In this document: positions 39,928 to 51,488 of the stretch, piece after piece
Numbering within the stretch: position 1 is the first letter of the stretch
Layout of the letters: every line of letters starts with the position of its first letter
From: Salinicola sp.
GTDB lineage: Bacteria > Pseudomonadota > Gammaproteobacteria > Pseudomonadales > Halomonadaceae
Assembly: GCA_002695065.1 (NCBI GenBank)
Contig: NZNW01000107.1
Location: 1 to 64,000 of the forward strand
Direction of reading: 5' to 3'
Length of the DNA stretch: 64,000 nt
Notes under the pieces: model-generated
The model's input: the letters and a program-made list of their open reading frames with translations, nothing else
What the model was told of the DNA's origin: nothing
Databases searched by the model: none
Made by a program: the position numbers and the translations under genes

Positions 39928-39933
39928 TATACT
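39928..39933 (+). promoter_or_regulatory. -10 element TATACT of the glycosyltransferase operon
   Basis: TATACT lies 70 bases before the TTG start at 40003, in a short AT-rich stretch. The -35 is weak (TGAACG at 39903, 19-base spacer). A start near 39940 would give a 60-base leader. Confidence 0.4.
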
Positions 39934-40002
39934 GCAATGTAGTCATCGCCATTCCCAGGAATGCGCCGTATCGACAGGGAAGTCTTCAAGAGGAGCGGCT
40001 CG

Positions 40003-41136
40003 TTGCACATTGCCGACGTTACGATGTTCTATGCCCCCGCCAGTGGTGGGGTCCGTACTTATCTCGATGCCAAGCATCGGCGCCTCGCCAAGCTGCCTGG
40101 CGTCACCTGCAGCCTTCTCATCCCCGGTTCCCAGCTCTTCACCCACAACGGCATTCACGAGGTTCCGTCCCCGCCGTTGCCGTTCAGCCAAGGTTACCGA
40201 TTTCCCCTGCGTCGTCGCGGCTGGGAACGGGAGCTGGTGCGCCTGTCACCGGACATCATCGAGGCCGGCGATCCCTATGTCACCGCCTGGGCGGCGCTAC
40301 GCGCCGGACGCAAGCTGGACGTGCCGGTGGTGGGCTTCTACCACTCGGACCTGCCCCGGTTGATCAGCAACCGGCTGGGCAGTGGCACCGACAAGCTGAT
40401 CGAGCGCTACGTCCACCAGCTTTATCGCCGCTTCGATCAGGTCCTCGCGCCGAGCCGGGTCATGGCCGAGCGCCTGACCCGACTCGGTATCGAGCGGGTT
40501 GCCATCCAGCCGCTGGGCGTGGACCTGGAGACGTTCCACCCGAGCCGTCGGGACCTGGCTCTACGTGAGCGGCTGAATCTCGACGACACCACGAAACTGC
40601 TGATCTTCGTCGGCCGGGGTTCACGCGAGAAGAATCTCCACGACCTGCTGAAAACCGCCCGGCTGCTGGGCAAGGGCTACCACCTGCTGCTGGTCGGCCC
40701 CAGCATGCCCAGCCAGGTACCGGACAATGTCAGCGTGATCGACCGCTATACGCCGACCGAAGAGGTCGCGAGCTGGCTGGCTTCCAGCGATGCCCTGGTT
40801 CACGCTGGCACCCAGGAGACCTTCGGCCTGGTGGCGCTGGAAGCCATGGCGAGCGGCATCCCCGTGGTCGCCGCCCGGGCGGGTGCACTGGCCGAGAACG
40901 TGCCGCTGGGCTGCGGCCTGTTGAGCGAACCCCATTCGCCCGCGGACATGGCACGCGCGGTCAAGGAACTGTTCGCCAATCACGATGCCGCCCAAGCCGG
41001 GCGCCGCGCGCGACGCTACGTGGAGCGCAACCACGACTGGGATGTCGTCATCGACGGCCTGCTCTCTCACTATCGACGGCTGACCAGCGCCACCGAAGGT
41101 GCAGGAGAAGCCCAGCAGGGTTCCCAGCATGGATAA
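40003..41136 (+). CDS. GT4 family glycosyltransferase
   Basis: The 377-residue GT-B enzyme has an N-terminal ADVTMFYAPASGGVRTYLDAK acceptor-side segment and a C-terminal nucleotide-sugar domain with GRGSREKNLHDLL and the E-x7-E motif in QETFGLVALEAMASG. No signal or membrane helix is seen, so it acts in the cytoplasm. Start TTG at 40003 is chosen because GAGGAG lies seven bases upstream; an ATG at 39961 directly abuts its AGGA. Its stop overlaps the next gene by eight bases, so the three genes to 42948 form one coupled operon. The GT4 fold resembles GlcNAc or mannosyl transferases acting on lipids; the substrate is unknown. Confidence 0.88.
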   Translation: MHIADVTMFYAPASGGVRTYLDAKHRRLAKLPGVTCSLLIPGSQLFTHNGIHEVPSPPLPFSQGYRFPLRRRGWERELVRLSPDIIEAGDPYVTAWAALRAGRKLDVPVVGFYHSDLPRLISNRLGSGTDKLIERYVHQLYRRFDQVLAPSRVMAERLTRLGIERVAIQPLGVDLETFHPSRRDLALRERLNLDDTTKLLIFVGRGSREKNLHDLLKTARLLGKGYHLLLVGPSMPSQVPDNVSVIDRYTPTEEVASWLASSDALVHAGTQETFGLVALEAMASGIPVVAARAGALAENVPLGCGLLSEPHSPADMARAVKELFANHDAAQAGRRARRYVERNHDWDVVIDGLLSHYRRLTSATEGAGEAQQGSQHG

Positions 41137-41944
41137 GTCACATTTCTCGCTGGTACTCCACGACATCGCCCCCGAAACCTGGTCCGATTATCAACCGTTC
41201 GTCGAGTCGATCGACCGTCTCGGCGAACGGCTCGGTCAGCGCATTCCAATGACCTGGCTCGTCGTCCCCGACTTCCATGGCCGGGGCAAGTGCCGCGATA
41301 GCGACACGTTGCGCCGGGTTCTCGATGATCGCCTGGAGCGGGGCGACGAACTGACGCTGCATGGCTACTTTCACCGGGACGATGCGCCGGCACCCCGCTC
41401 CTTGCGGGATTTCTACATGCGCCGAATCTACACCTGGGAGGGCGAGTTCTACACTCTCGACCAGGCGCGCGCCGGCGCCCTGCTCGATGAGGGCATGGCC
41501 CAGTTCGACGCCTGCGGCTGGCCGCATGGCGGCTTCGTCGCCCCCGCCTGGTTGATGAGCGAAGGGACCCGAAAGGCGTTGCAGGAACGCCCGTTCACTT
41601 ACACCAGCGACCTGCAACACCTCTATCGCTTGCCATCGCTGTCGTCGCTGGCTGCGCCCAGCATCGTCTGGAGCGCCCGCAGCGCCTGGCGCCGCGGCAT
41701 GTCGAGAGTGGTCAGCGCGCTCCAGTACCGCCGCTTCCAGCACGCGGCACTGCTGCGATTGGCTCTGCATCCCGTGGATATGCGCCATCGCGCCTCCCAT
41801 GACTACTGGCTGCATCTCGTCGAGCATCTGCTGGAGGTGGGTCGACAACCGTTGACCAAGCAGGCCTGGCTCGACCAGGCCGCCCCCGATCTCGCCCAGG
41901 ACAACTTCGCCGGACCGGCGGACAAGGATCGCTCCGCGGCATGA
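41129..41944 (+). CDS. DUF2334 polysaccharide deacetylase-like protein
   Basis: The 271-residue product starts MDKSHFSLVLHDIAPETW (AGGG eight bases upstream). The NodB-like metal site is suggested by the LHDIAP Asp, by TLHGYFHRDD (two His) and by GGFVAPAW; this is the DUF2334 branch of carbohydrate esterases. No signal peptide is seen, so it would act in the cytoplasm on the GT4 product, or associate with the membrane. It overlaps both neighbours (eight bases and ATGA). Activity as a deacetylase is inferred from the family. Confidence 0.8.
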   Translation: MDKSHFSLVLHDIAPETWSDYQPFVESIDRLGERLGQRIPMTWLVVPDFHGRGKCRDSDTLRRVLDDRLERGDELTLHGYFHRDDAPAPRSLRDFYMRRIYTWEGEFYTLDQARAGALLDEGMAQFDACGWPHGGFVAPAWLMSEGTRKALQERPFTYTSDLQHLYRLPSLSSLAAPSIVWSARSAWRRGMSRVVSALQYRRFQHAALLRLALHPVDMRHRASHDYWLHLVEHLLEVGRQPLTKQAWLDQAAPDLAQDNFAGPADKDRSAA

Positions 41945-42948
41945 AGCGCATCCTGTGGCTACTGGCGCTGGGCCTGGTGGCAGCGCTGGCGATACCCATC
42001 CTGATTGGCGGGCGCGGCATCGTCACCGAACTGCGAGGCTTTCCCACCTCGCAGCTGCTGCTGATGATGGGCATGATCGTGATCTGCTGGAACGTCAATG
42101 CCCTGCGGCTGAGGTTGCTGCTGGCCGGGCGCGCGGGAAAGCTCTCCCAGATCCGAGCCTTCTCCATCGTCATGGCCACCGAGTTCGCCATCTGTGCCAC
42201 GCCGGGGGGTACGGGCGGCCCGCTGACCCTGCTCGGCCTGCTGGCCCGGCGCGGTGTCCGTCCGGCGCAGGCGTCCGCCATCTTCGCCGTCGACCAGCTG
42301 ACCGACCTGCTGTTCTTCCTCTCGGGCCTGATCGGCGTGGCCCTCTACGTGCTGATCGAGGCGGTGGACCTGAAGCTCGGCTGGCTGGTTGGGCTGCCCA
42401 CGCTCCTGCTGCTCACCGCGCTTGCCATGCTCTGGCTGACGCTCAGCAACTACTCGAGGGTGATGCATATCACCGGACGCTGGCTGGCCAAGCTCAACGT
42501 CAAGCGCAGATCGCGCTTCGGATTCGCCCGCCGCCTGCTCCACTTCCGCAACTCACTGATGGAAACCCTGCGGCTGCCGCGCTGGTTGCTGCTCGGCGTG
42601 TTCCTGCTCTGCTGCACACACTGGCTGGTGCGTTACAGCATCCTGTATCTGGTCGTTCAGGGCCTGGGGCAGCATATCGACTGGGCCTGGACGTTCCTGG
42701 TGCAGATGGTGTCGATGGCAGCCGGCCAGCTGAGCTTCCTGCCGGGGGGCGCGGGGGGCGCCGAGTTGACGTCGTCGGCACTGTTGACGCCGCTGATCGG
42801 CGCACAGAGCGCCGCTGCGGCCGTGCTGATCTGGCGCTTCGTCACCTATTACTTCTACTTGCTGGCCGGCTTTCCGATATTCATCGCCACGGCAGGCAGA
42901 GCGTTTCTGCGCATGATGAACAAGCAGAAGAGCGCAGCCAAAGGCTGA
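41941..42948 (+). CDS. UPF0104 / LPG-synthase transmembrane family protein
   Basis: The 335-residue polytopic membrane protein has about eight helices. The family signature is present: EFAICATPGGTGGPLTLLGL followed by ARRGVRPAQASAIFAVDQL, and the later QLSFLPGGAGGAELTSSAL. Members include the flippase part of MprF and AglD-linked proteins, and they often accompany lipid-linked sugar synthesis. It lacks the cytosolic aminoacyltransferase domain of MprF. Position after GT4 and DUF2334 suggests it moves or finishes a glycolipid. Confidence 0.85.
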   Translation: MKRILWLLALGLVAALAIPILIGGRGIVTELRGFPTSQLLLMMGMIVICWNVNALRLRLLLAGRAGKLSQIRAFSIVMATEFAICATPGGTGGPLTLLGLLARRGVRPAQASAIFAVDQLTDLLFFLSGLIGVALYVLIEAVDLKLGWLVGLPTLLLLTALAMLWLTLSNYSRVMHITGRWLAKLNVKRRSRFGFARRLLHFRNSLMETLRLPRWLLLGVFLLCCTHWLVRYSILYLVVQGLGQHIDWAWTFLVQMVSMAAGQLSFLPGGAGGAELTSSALLTPLIGAQSAAAAVLIWRFVTYYFYLLAGFPIFIATAGRAFLRMMNKQKSAAKG

Positions 42949-42981
42949 CCCGAAGCAAGCCGCCAGGAGCGCTAGGCCCTA

Positions 42982-43021
42982 CAAAAACATCGCCCCGTCA
43001 GGCGAACCCGACGGGGCGATG
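42982..43021 (-). terminator. Terminator of the suc operon after sucD
   Basis: A 12-bp stem (CATCGCCCCGTC at 42988-42999 with its complement at 43010-43021), followed on the minus strand by TTTTTGT. It lies 40 bases after the sucD stop and also sits past the convergent UPF0104 gene. Confidence 0.88.
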
Positions 43022-43060
43022 AGAGAGACGACGCCGTCTCTAACGACTTGCCAGGCGGAC

Positions 43061-43933
43061 TTACCAGCCAGTCACAGCCTTCAGTGCATCACCGATCTCG
43101 GCCAGCGAACGCACGGTCTTGACGCCTGCATCTTCCAGCGCGGCGAACTTTTCATCCGCCGTGCCTTTGCCACCGGAGATGATCGCGCCGGCATGGCCCA
43201 TGCGCTTGCCCGGAGGGGCGGTAACGCCCGCGATGTAGGAGACCACCGGCTTGGAGACGTTGGCCTTGATGTAGGCTGCGGCTTCCTCTTCGGCGGTGCC
43301 GCCGATCTCGCCGATCATCACGATCGCCTCGGTCTGCGGGTCCTTTTCGAACATCTCGAGGATGTCGATGAAGGTGGAACCCGGGATCGGATCGCCGCCG
43401 ATGCCCACGCAGGTGGACTGACCGAAGCCGTGATCGGTGGTCTGCTTGACCGCTTCGTAGGTCAGGGTGCCGGAGCGCGACACGATACCGACGCGACCGG
43501 GCTTGTGGATGTGACCCGGCATGATGCCGATCTTGGTCTCGCCCGGTGTGATCACGCCCGGGCAGTTCGGCCCGATCAGGCGCACGCCCAGCTCGTCACA
43601 CTTGACCTTGACGTCGAGCATGTCCAGCGTCGGGATGCCTTCGGTGATGCAGACGATCAGCTTGATGCCGGCATTGGCGGCTTCGAGGATCGAGTCCTTG
43701 CAGAACGCGGCAGGAACGTAGATGACGGACGCTTCGGCGCCGGTCTTCTCGACCGCTTCCTTGACGGTGTTGAACACCGGCAGGCCCAGATGCTCCTGGC
43801 CACCCTTGCCCGGCGTGACACCGCCGACCATGTTGGTGCCGTAGGCGATCGCCTGCTCGGAGTGGAAGGTCCCCTGGCCACCGGTGAAGCCCTGGCAGAT
43901 GACCTTGGTGCTCTTGTCGATCAGGATACTCAT
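43061..43933 (-). CDS. sucD: Succinyl-CoA synthetase alpha subunit
   Basis: SucCD makes succinate and ATP from succinyl-CoA. The 290-residue alpha subunit has the N-terminal CoA-binding Rossmann fold ([27 protein letters not shown]), the GGVTPGKGG turn, and the active-site phosphohistidine loop in [18 protein letters not shown]. Its ATG overlaps the sucC stop by one base (TAATG). It is the last gene of the operon. Confidence 0.98.
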   Translation of the reverse strand: MSILIDKSTKVICQGFTGGQGTFHSEQAIAYGTNMVGGVTPGKGGQEHLGLPVFNTVKEAVEKTGAEASVIYVPAAFCKDSILEAANAGIKLIVCITEGIPTLDMLDVKVKCDELGVRLIGPNCPGVITPGETKIGIMPGHIHKPGRVGIVSRSGTLTYEAVKQTTDHGFGQSTCVGIGGDPIPGSTFIDILEMFEKDPQTEAIVMIGEIGGTAEEEAAAYIKANVSKPVVSYIAGVTAPPGKRMGHAGAIISGGKGTADEKFAALEDAGVKTVRSLAEIGDALKAVTGW

Positions 43934-45099
43934 TACTTGCCCTCCGCCGCTTTGACGACCTGCTGAGCCGCGTCAGTCAGGCTGGTAGCAGCGATGATGT
44001 TCAGACCGCTGGAAGCCAGCTTCTCGGCACCCAGCTCGGCGTTGTTACCTTCCAGACGCACCACGACCGGCACGTTGACGCCGACCTGCTCGACGGCACC
44101 GATGATCCCCTCGGCGATCATGTCGCAGCGCACGATACCACCGAAGATGTTGACCAGGACGGCCTTGACGTTGGTATCGGAGAGGATGATCTTGAACGCT
44201 TCCGCCACGCGCTCCTTGGTCGCGCCACCGCCGACATCCAGGAAGTTGGCCGGGCTGCCGCCGTTGAGGTTGACGATGTCCATGGTACCCATGGCCAGGC
44301 CCGCACCGTTGACCATGCAACCGATGTTGCCGTCGAGCGCCACGTAGTTGAGTTCCCACTCCTGGGCGTGGGCTTCGCGCTCGTCTTCCTGGGACGGATC
44401 GCGCATCGCCTGCAAATCAGGGTGGCGATACATGGCGTTGGCATCGAGATTGATCTTGGCGTCGAGGCAGTGGAGATTGCCTTCGTCGGTGATCACCAGC
44501 GGGTTGATCTCGAGAAGCGCCAGATCCTTGTCGTGGAACAGCTTGGAGAGGCCCAGGAAGATCTTGGTGAACTGCTTGATCTGGTCCTTGTTCAGGCCCA
44601 GCTGGAACGCCAGCTCGCGCGCCTGGTACGGCTGAGCGCCGACCAGCGGATCGATCTCGGCCTTGAGGATCTTCTCGGGGGTTTCCTCGGCCACTTTCTC
44701 GATCTCGACGCCACCTTCGGTGGAGGCCATGAAGACCACGCGACGGGTGGCGCGATCGACCACGGCGCCCAGATACAGCTCGCTGGCGATATCGGTGCAG
44801 TTCTCGACCAGAATCTTGGCGACCGGCTGACCTTTCTCGTCGGTCTGATAGGTCACCAGGTTCTTGCCCAGCCACTGCTCGGCAAACGCCTTGGCTTCTT
44901 CCGGGCTCTTGATCAGCTTGACGCCGCCGGCCTTGCCGCGGCCGCCCGCGTGAACCTGAGCCTTGACGACCCACTTGTCGCCCCCGATTTTCTTGCAGGC
45001 CTGCGCGGCTTCATCCGGCGTGTCGACGGCGAAGCCTTTGGAAACGGGAAGACCGTAATCGGCAAACAGCTGTTTGCCCTGATACTCGTGAAGGTTCAT
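43933..45099 (-). CDS. sucC: Succinyl-CoA synthetase beta subunit
   Basis: The 388-residue beta subunit has an ATP-grasp fold starting [22 protein letters not shown], with [17 protein letters not shown] (nucleotide loop), LEINPLVI and [15 protein letters not shown]. The conserved N-terminus fixes the start, although no strong ribosome site precedes it (CCTAATGGCATGAATCG). The 117-base gap to lpdA holds an inverted repeat (45166-45189). Confidence 0.98.
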   Translation of the reverse strand: MNLHEYQGKQLFADYGLPVSKGFAVDTPDEAAQACKKIGGDKWVVKAQVHAGGRGKAGGVKLIKSPEEAKAFAEQWLGKNLVTYQTDEKGQPVAKILVENCTDIASELYLGAVVDRATRRVVFMASTEGGVEIEKVAEETPEKILKAEIDPLVGAQPYQARELAFQLGLNKDQIKQFTKIFLGLSKLFHDKDLALLEINPLVITDEGNLHCLDAKINLDANAMYRHPDLQAMRDPSQEDEREAHAQEWELNYVALDGNIGCMVNGAGLAMGTMDIVNLNGGSPANFLDVGGGATKERVAEAFKIILSDTNVKAVLVNIFGGIVRCDMIAEGIIGAVEQVGVNVPVVVRLEGNNAELGAEKLASSGLNIIAATSLTDAAQQVVKAAEGK

Positions 45100-45165
45100 C
45101 GATTCATGCCATTAGGTTGCATGTGACTCGAATGGCAACGAGCCGAAAACCGGCCCGTCGCCCCC

Positions 45166-45189
45166 GTGCCATCCCCATGGGAATGGCAC
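45166..45189. repeat. Inverted repeat between lpdA and sucC
   Basis: GTGCCATCCC, loop CATG, GGAATGGCAC form a 10-bp stem with one mismatch in the lpdA-sucC gap. No T-tract follows, so it may be an RNA processing or stability element rather than a terminator. Confidence 0.4.
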
Positions 45190-45216
45190 CTAGTGCAGGA
45201 AACGCTGGAGAATGAC

Positions 45217-46698
<1,482 letters not shown>

Positions 46699-46770
46699 TC
46701 AGTCTTCGAATTCGTGTGCGACGGTGCGAATATCCGCTGGCCCGGACGCGAGAGGTCCGGGCTCCGGTCA

Positions 46771-48348
46771 TCAGATATCCAGCAACAGGCGCGCCGGGTC
46801 TTCCAGCAGCGACTTGATCGCCACCAGGAACTGAACCGCGTCCTTGCCGTCGATCATGCGGTGGTCGTAGGAGACGGCGAGGTACATCATCGGGCGAATC
46901 TCGACCTTGCCGTTCACCGCCATCGGGCGCTCCTGGATCTTGTGCATGCCCAGGATCGCGGTCTGCGGCGGATTCAGGATCGGCGTCGACATCAGCGAGC
47001 CGAAGATGCCGCCATTGGTAATGGTGAAGGTGCCGCCCTGCATGTCGTCGATGCCGAGCTTGCCTTCGCGACCGCGCTTGCCGAAATCGCCGATCGCCTT
47101 CTCGACATCGGCCAGCTTCATGCTGTCGGTATCACGCAGGACCGGCACCACCAGCCCCCGCGGCGTGGAGACGGCGACGCCGATATCCTGGTAGCCGTGG
47201 TAGACGATATCGGTGCCGTCGATGGAGGCATTGACGTCGGGGAAGCGCTTGAGCGCCTCGGTCGCCGCCTTGACGAAGAAGCCCATGAAGCCGAGCTTGA
47301 CGTCGTGCGCCTTGAGGAAGGTGTCCTTGTATTCACTGCGCAGTGCCATCACCGCGCTCATGTCCACCTCGTTGTAGGTGGTGAGCATGGCGGCAGTCTG
47401 CTGAGCCTGGACCAGGCGCTTGGCAATGGTCTGGCGCAGACGGCTCATCGGCACGCGCTGCTCGGGACGCTCGCCCTCGACCGCCGGCGCCGCAGCCGCT
47501 TTCGGTGCGGAGGCGGCAGCCGGCTTGGCGGACTTCTTCGCCGAGCCGTCCTTGACCGCCTTCTGCACGTCTTCCTTCAATATCCGACCGCCCTTGCCGG
47601 TGCCCTCGATCTTGCTGACGTCGAGATCGTTCTCGGCGGCCAGCTTGCGCGCGGCAGGGGCCAGGATCTTGCCGTCCACCTTGGCGTCTTCCTCGCCGTC
47701 GGCGGCGGGAGCCTCGTCCTGGTCGCCGGCGGATTCGGCGGAAGCGCCGCTATCGCCCTCCCCACCCGTGCCTTCGGAGAAGAGCGCCAGGACCGCTTCG
47801 GATTCGACCACCTCGCCTTCCTCGACCTTGATCTCGGAGAGCGCGCCGTCGGCCGGGGCGACGACTTCGAGCACGACCTTGTCGGTCTCGATCTCGGCCA
47901 GCACTTCGTCGCGCTTGACCGCTTCACCGACTTTCTTGGTCCAACTGGCGACGGTGCCTTCCTGCACGGATTCGGGGAAGCTCGGCGCCTTGACCTCGAA
48001 GCTCTTGCCGGACGCGGCAGGCTTGGCCGCCGGCTTCTCGCTACCCGACTTTTCCTCGCCTTCCGACTGCTCATCGGCGGCCGGCTTCTCTTCACTCTTG
48101 CCGCCTTCCGAAGCCGCGCCGAGAACGCCCAGCACCTGCTCGGATTCGCAGGTGTCGCCCTCTTCGATCTTGATCTCGGAAAGCGTACCGGCCTCGGGCG
48201 CCACCACCTCGAGGACGACCTTGTCGGTCTCGATCTCGACGATCAGTTCATCGCGCTCGACGCTGTCGCCCACTTTCTTGTGCCAAGTGGCGACCGTTCC
48301 CTCGGCAACGGATTCGGGAAAAGTCGGCGCTTTGATATCAGTAGCCAT
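46771..48348 (-). CDS. sucB: Dihydrolipoyl succinyltransferase (E2) with two lipoyl domains
   Basis: E2 of the 2-oxoglutarate dehydrogenase complex transfers succinyl groups to CoA. Two lipoyl domains are visible, 1-78 with lipoyl Lys43 and 115-193 with Lys157, both in the sequence ETDKVVLEV, joined by an acidic, Glu/Lys/Ala-rich linker. A peripheral-subunit-binding domain follows (about 222-262; [23 protein letters not shown]), then the catalytic domain with SYDHRMIDG. The 525 residues exceed the usual ~400 because of the extra lipoyl domain. AAGGAT precedes the ATG. Confidence 0.96.
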   Translation of the reverse strand: MATDIKAPTFPESVAEGTVATWHKKVGDSVERDELIVEIETDKVVLEVVAPEAGTLSEIKIEEGDTCESEQVLGVLGAASEGGKSEEKPAADEQSEGEEKSGSEKPAAKPAASGKSFEVKAPSFPESVQEGTVASWTKKVGEAVKRDEVLAEIETDKVVLEVVAPADGALSEIKVEEGEVVESEAVLALFSEGTGGEGDSGASAESAGDQDEAPAADGEEDAKVDGKILAPAARKLAAENDLDVSKIEGTGKGGRILKEDVQKAVKDGSAKKSAKPAAASAPKAAAAPAVEGERPEQRVPMSRLRQTIAKRLVQAQQTAAMLTTYNEVDMSAVMALRSEYKDTFLKAHDVKLGFMGFFVKAATEALKRFPDVNASIDGTDIVYHGYQDIGVAVSTPRGLVVPVLRDTDSMKLADVEKAIGDFGKRGREGKLGIDDMQGGTFTITNGGIFGSLMSTPILNPPQTAILGMHKIQERPMAVNGKVEIRPMMYLAVSYDHRMIDGKDAVQFLVAIKSLLEDPARLLLDI

Positions 48349-48399
48349 GTCGTATCCTTAGTCTCTTTTCTCTCGCGCCTGTCTCAGCGGCAAGGCGCC

Positions 48400-51231
48400 T
48401 TACGCGTTGAAAGCGTCGTCGACCAGCTGGCTCTGTTGGGCCACATGGACAGACATGTAGCCCGCGGCTGGCGCGGCGGATGCCGGACGACCCGCGAACT
48501 TGAGGCTGTGATCCAATCCCTCGCGCACCATGCCCGCCACCAGGCGCAGATGGTGCTGACTCTGATACCAGGCGCCCTGGTTGAGCGGCTCTTCCTGACA
48601 CCAGACGACCTGTTCCAGGTTCGGATAGGTCTTGAGCGCTTCCCATAGCTCGTCCTTGGGGAACGGATAGAGCTGCTCGACACGAATGATTGCCGTGTCG
48701 TCACGCTCGTTTTCGGACCGGTAGGTCGCGAGATCGTAGTAGACCTTGCCCGAGCAGAGCACGGCCCGTTTGACCTGCTGAGGATCCCGTTCGCCGACGT
48801 CGGGGATGACCATCTGGAAGCGCCCTTCCGCCAGCTCTTCCATGGTCGAGGTCGCATCCTTGTGGCGCAGCAGGCTCTTGGGAGACATCACCACCAGCGG
48901 CTTGCGCAGCGGACGGATCACCTGACGGCGTAACAGGTGGAAGATCTGCGCCGGCGTGGTCGGCACGCAGACCTGCATGTTGTGCTCGGCACAGAGCTGC
49001 AGGAAACGCTCGAGGCGCGCGGAGGAGTGCTCCGGCCCCTGCCCCTCGTAGCCATGCGGCAGCAGCAGCGTCAGGCCGCACAGACGCGCCCATTTCGACT
49101 CGCCCGAGGAGATGAACTGATCGACCACGACCTGAGCGCCGTTGAAGAAGTCACCGAACTGGGCTTCCCAGATGATCAGCGAGTTGGGCGCGGTGGTGGC
49201 GTAGCCGTATTCGAACGCCAGGACGGCCTCTTCCGACAGGAAGGAGTCGTAGATGGCGAAGGCGGGCTGGTCGTCCTTGATATGTTGCAGCGGGACATAG
49301 GTCGAGGCATCGGCCTGGTTATGCACCACGGCATGGCGATGGGAGAACGTCCCCCGCCCGGTATCCTGCCCGGTCAGGCGCACCGGATGGCCGGCATCGA
49401 CCAGGGTGGCGTAGGCCAGCGTCTCGGCAAAGCCCCAGTTGAGCGGCTGGTTGCCGGCCAGCATCTTGCGCCGCTCCTCGTAGACCCGCGCGACCTGACG
49501 CTGGACGTCGATGCCGTTGGGGATCTCGCTCATCTTCTGCGCCAACTGGGTCAGATGGTCGAGATCGCAACTGGTGTCGGTGTCTCCGCTCCACTCGTGA
49601 CCGAGGTACGGCGTCCAATCGACGAACAGGCCGGTGTTGGGCTGCTTGACCAGCGCGTTGGCGACATGGTTCCCGGCCAGCAGATCGTCGCGATACTGCT
49701 CGCCCATCTGCTTGGCCTGGTCCTCGTCCAGCACGCCTTCCTCGATCAGCTGCTCGACGTAGAGCGTCCGCGTCGACTTGTGGGACTTGATCTTGGAATA
49801 CATCAACGGCTGGGTGCCGGAGGGCTCGTCGGCCTCGTTGTGGCCACGGCGACGGTAGCAGACCAGGTCGATGACGACGTCGCGCTGGAACTCGTTGCGA
49901 TAGTCCACGGCGACCTGGGTCGCATGGAGCACCGCTTCCGGGTCGTCGCCATTGACGTGCAGAATCGGCGCCTGGACCATCTTGGCGATATCGGTGCAAT
50001 ACTCCGTCGAACGCGCATCGTCGGCACGCGAGGTGGTGAAACCGACCTGGTTGTTGATCACGATGTGCAATGTCCCGCCGGTCTTGTAGCCCCGGGTCTG
50101 CGACATCTGGAAGGTTTCCATCACCACGCCCTGGCCGGCGAAGGCGGCATCGCCATGCACCACCACCGGCAGTACCTGCTTGCCGTCGCCGTCCTGACGG
50201 CGATCCTGACGCGCCCGAACGGACCCTTCCACCACCGGAGAGACGATCTCCAGGTGCGAGGGGTTGAACGCCAGTGCCAGGTGGACCTCGCCACCGGGCG
50301 TCATCACATTGGAGCTGAAGCCCTGGTGATACTTGACGTCCCCGGAACCCTGTTCGATCTGCTTCTTGCCATCGAATTCGTCGATCAGTTCCGACGGGCT
50401 CTTGCCGAGGATGTTGACCAGCAGGTTGAGACGTCCGCGGTGGGCCATGCCGATCACCACTTCCTTGACGCCGTAGTTGCCGCTGCGCTGAATCACCTCG
50501 TCCATCATCGGGATGAAGGATTCGCCCCCCTCCAGACCGAACCGCTTGGTACCCGGGTACTTGGAAGCGAGATAGCTCTCCAGCCCCTCCGCCGCGGTCA
50601 GGCGCTCCAGCAGATGTTGGCGTTCGCTCTGACTGTATTTCGGCTTGGAACGCACCGACTCGAAACGCTGCTGCAACCAGCGCTTCTCCTCGGTGTTGAC
50701 GATGTGCATGAACTCGCAGCCGATCGAGCGGCAGTAGGTCTGCTCCAGCGCCTCGACGATCTCCTTGAGTGACGCCTCTTCCTTGCCCAGAAAGAACGAA
50801 CCGGTCTGGAACTCGGTGTTCATGTCGGCTTGGGTCAAATCGTGGAAGGAGAGGTCGAGATCGGGAACCGTGTCGGGCTTGCGCAGACCGAGCGGGTCGA
50901 TGTTCGCGCGCTGGTGGCCGCGGAAGCGATACGCGTTGATCAGTTGGAGAACCTTGACCTGCTTGCGGTTCTCGCTGCTGCCGGTGGCGGCGGTCGCCGG
51001 GGCGCGGCGCTCACGCGCCAGCTGATAGAACTGTTCCCGGATGGGACTGAGGGGGACGTCTTGGGAGGGAGAGCCTTCCAGGCGTGGCAACTGTTCGAAA
51101 GCTTGGCGCCACTCATCGGGAACGGTCGCGGGATCATTCAGGTACTGCTCGTAGAGCGCTTCCACATAGTGGGCGTTGCCGCCGCTCATGTGGGAAGTGC
51201 GCCACATCAACTCCATTATGCCTTCTTGCAT
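48400..51231 (-). CDS. sucA: 2-Oxoglutarate dehydrogenase E1
   Basis: E1 decarboxylates 2-oxoglutarate with thiamine diphosphate and loads E2. The 943-residue protein begins MQEGIMELMWRTSHMSGGN, like other proteobacterial SucA proteins, which fixes the start. Conserved parts include GMAHRGRLNLLVN, the ThDP motif with HGDAAFAGQGVVMET and the distal LPHGYEGQGPEHSSAR and WCQEEPLNQGAW. It follows sdhB after a 257-base gap holding a terminator-like hairpin, so it may have its own start or receive read-through. Confidence 0.98.
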   Translation of the reverse strand: MQEGIMELMWRTSHMSGGNAHYVEALYEQYLNDPATVPDEWRQAFEQLPRLEGSPSQDVPLSPIREQFYQLARERRAPATAATGSSENRKQVKVLQLINAYRFRGHQRANIDPLGLRKPDTVPDLDLSFHDLTQADMNTEFQTGSFFLGKEEASLKEIVEALEQTYCRSIGCEFMHIVNTEEKRWLQQRFESVRSKPKYSQSERQHLLERLTAAEGLESYLASKYPGTKRFGLEGGESFIPMMDEVIQRSGNYGVKEVVIGMAHRGRLNLLVNILGKSPSELIDEFDGKKQIEQGSGDVKYHQGFSSNVMTPGGEVHLALAFNPSHLEIVSPVVEGSVRARQDRRQDGDGKQVLPVVVHGDAAFAGQGVVMETFQMSQTRGYKTGGTLHIVINNQVGFTTSRADDARSTEYCTDIAKMVQAPILHVNGDDPEAVLHATQVAVDYRNEFQRDVVIDLVCYRRRGHNEADEPSGTQPLMYSKIKSHKSTRTLYVEQLIEEGVLDEDQAKQMGEQYRDDLLAGNHVANALVKQPNTGLFVDWTPYLGHEWSGDTDTSCDLDHLTQLAQKMSEIPNGIDVQRQVARVYEERRKMLAGNQPLNWGFAETLAYATLVDAGHPVRLTGQDTGRGTFSHRHAVVHNQADASTYVPLQHIKDDQPAFAIYDSFLSEEAVLAFEYGYATTAPNSLIIWEAQFGDFFNGAQVVVDQFISSGESKWARLCGLTLLLPHGYEGQGPEHSSARLERFLQLCAEHNMQVCVPTTPAQIFHLLRRQVIRPLRKPLVVMSPKSLLRHKDATSTMEELAEGRFQMVIPDVGERDPQQVKRAVLCSGKVYYDLATYRSENERDDTAIIRVEQLYPFPKDELWEALKTYPNLEQVVWCQEEPLNQGAWYQSQHHLRLVAGMVREGLDHSLKFAGRPASAAPAAGYMSVHVAQQSQLVDDAFNA

Positions 51232-51354
51232 CTCTCGTTCACCCTACACTGATGGGGTGTTGTCGGCGCCGGTCGCAGCTGCGCCTCGGCGTCACTCCGG
51301 AACCGTCGCGAGACGGCCAACGACCATGCCATTCAAGGCGTCTTCATGATCGTT

Positions 51355-51380
51355 AAAAGCCGGTGCACGAGGCACCGGCT
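51355..51380 (-). terminator. Internal terminator or attenuator between sdhB and sucA
   Basis: AGCCGGTGC, loop, GCACCGGCT (51358-51380) followed by TTTTAA on the minus strand, 109 bases past the sdhB stop and 124 bases before sucA. It probably lowers sucA expression relative to sdh. The remaining gap 51240-51350 shows no convincing promoter. Confidence 0.75.
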
Positions 51381-51488
51381 GACATCTTGAGCTCTGACCG
51401 GCTGCGACATCGCGCCGCAGCCGGTAGCGTGGCGACATGATAACAAGCCCAGCGCTACGATTTAAGTCGTAGATGCCGCCTTTGACGA

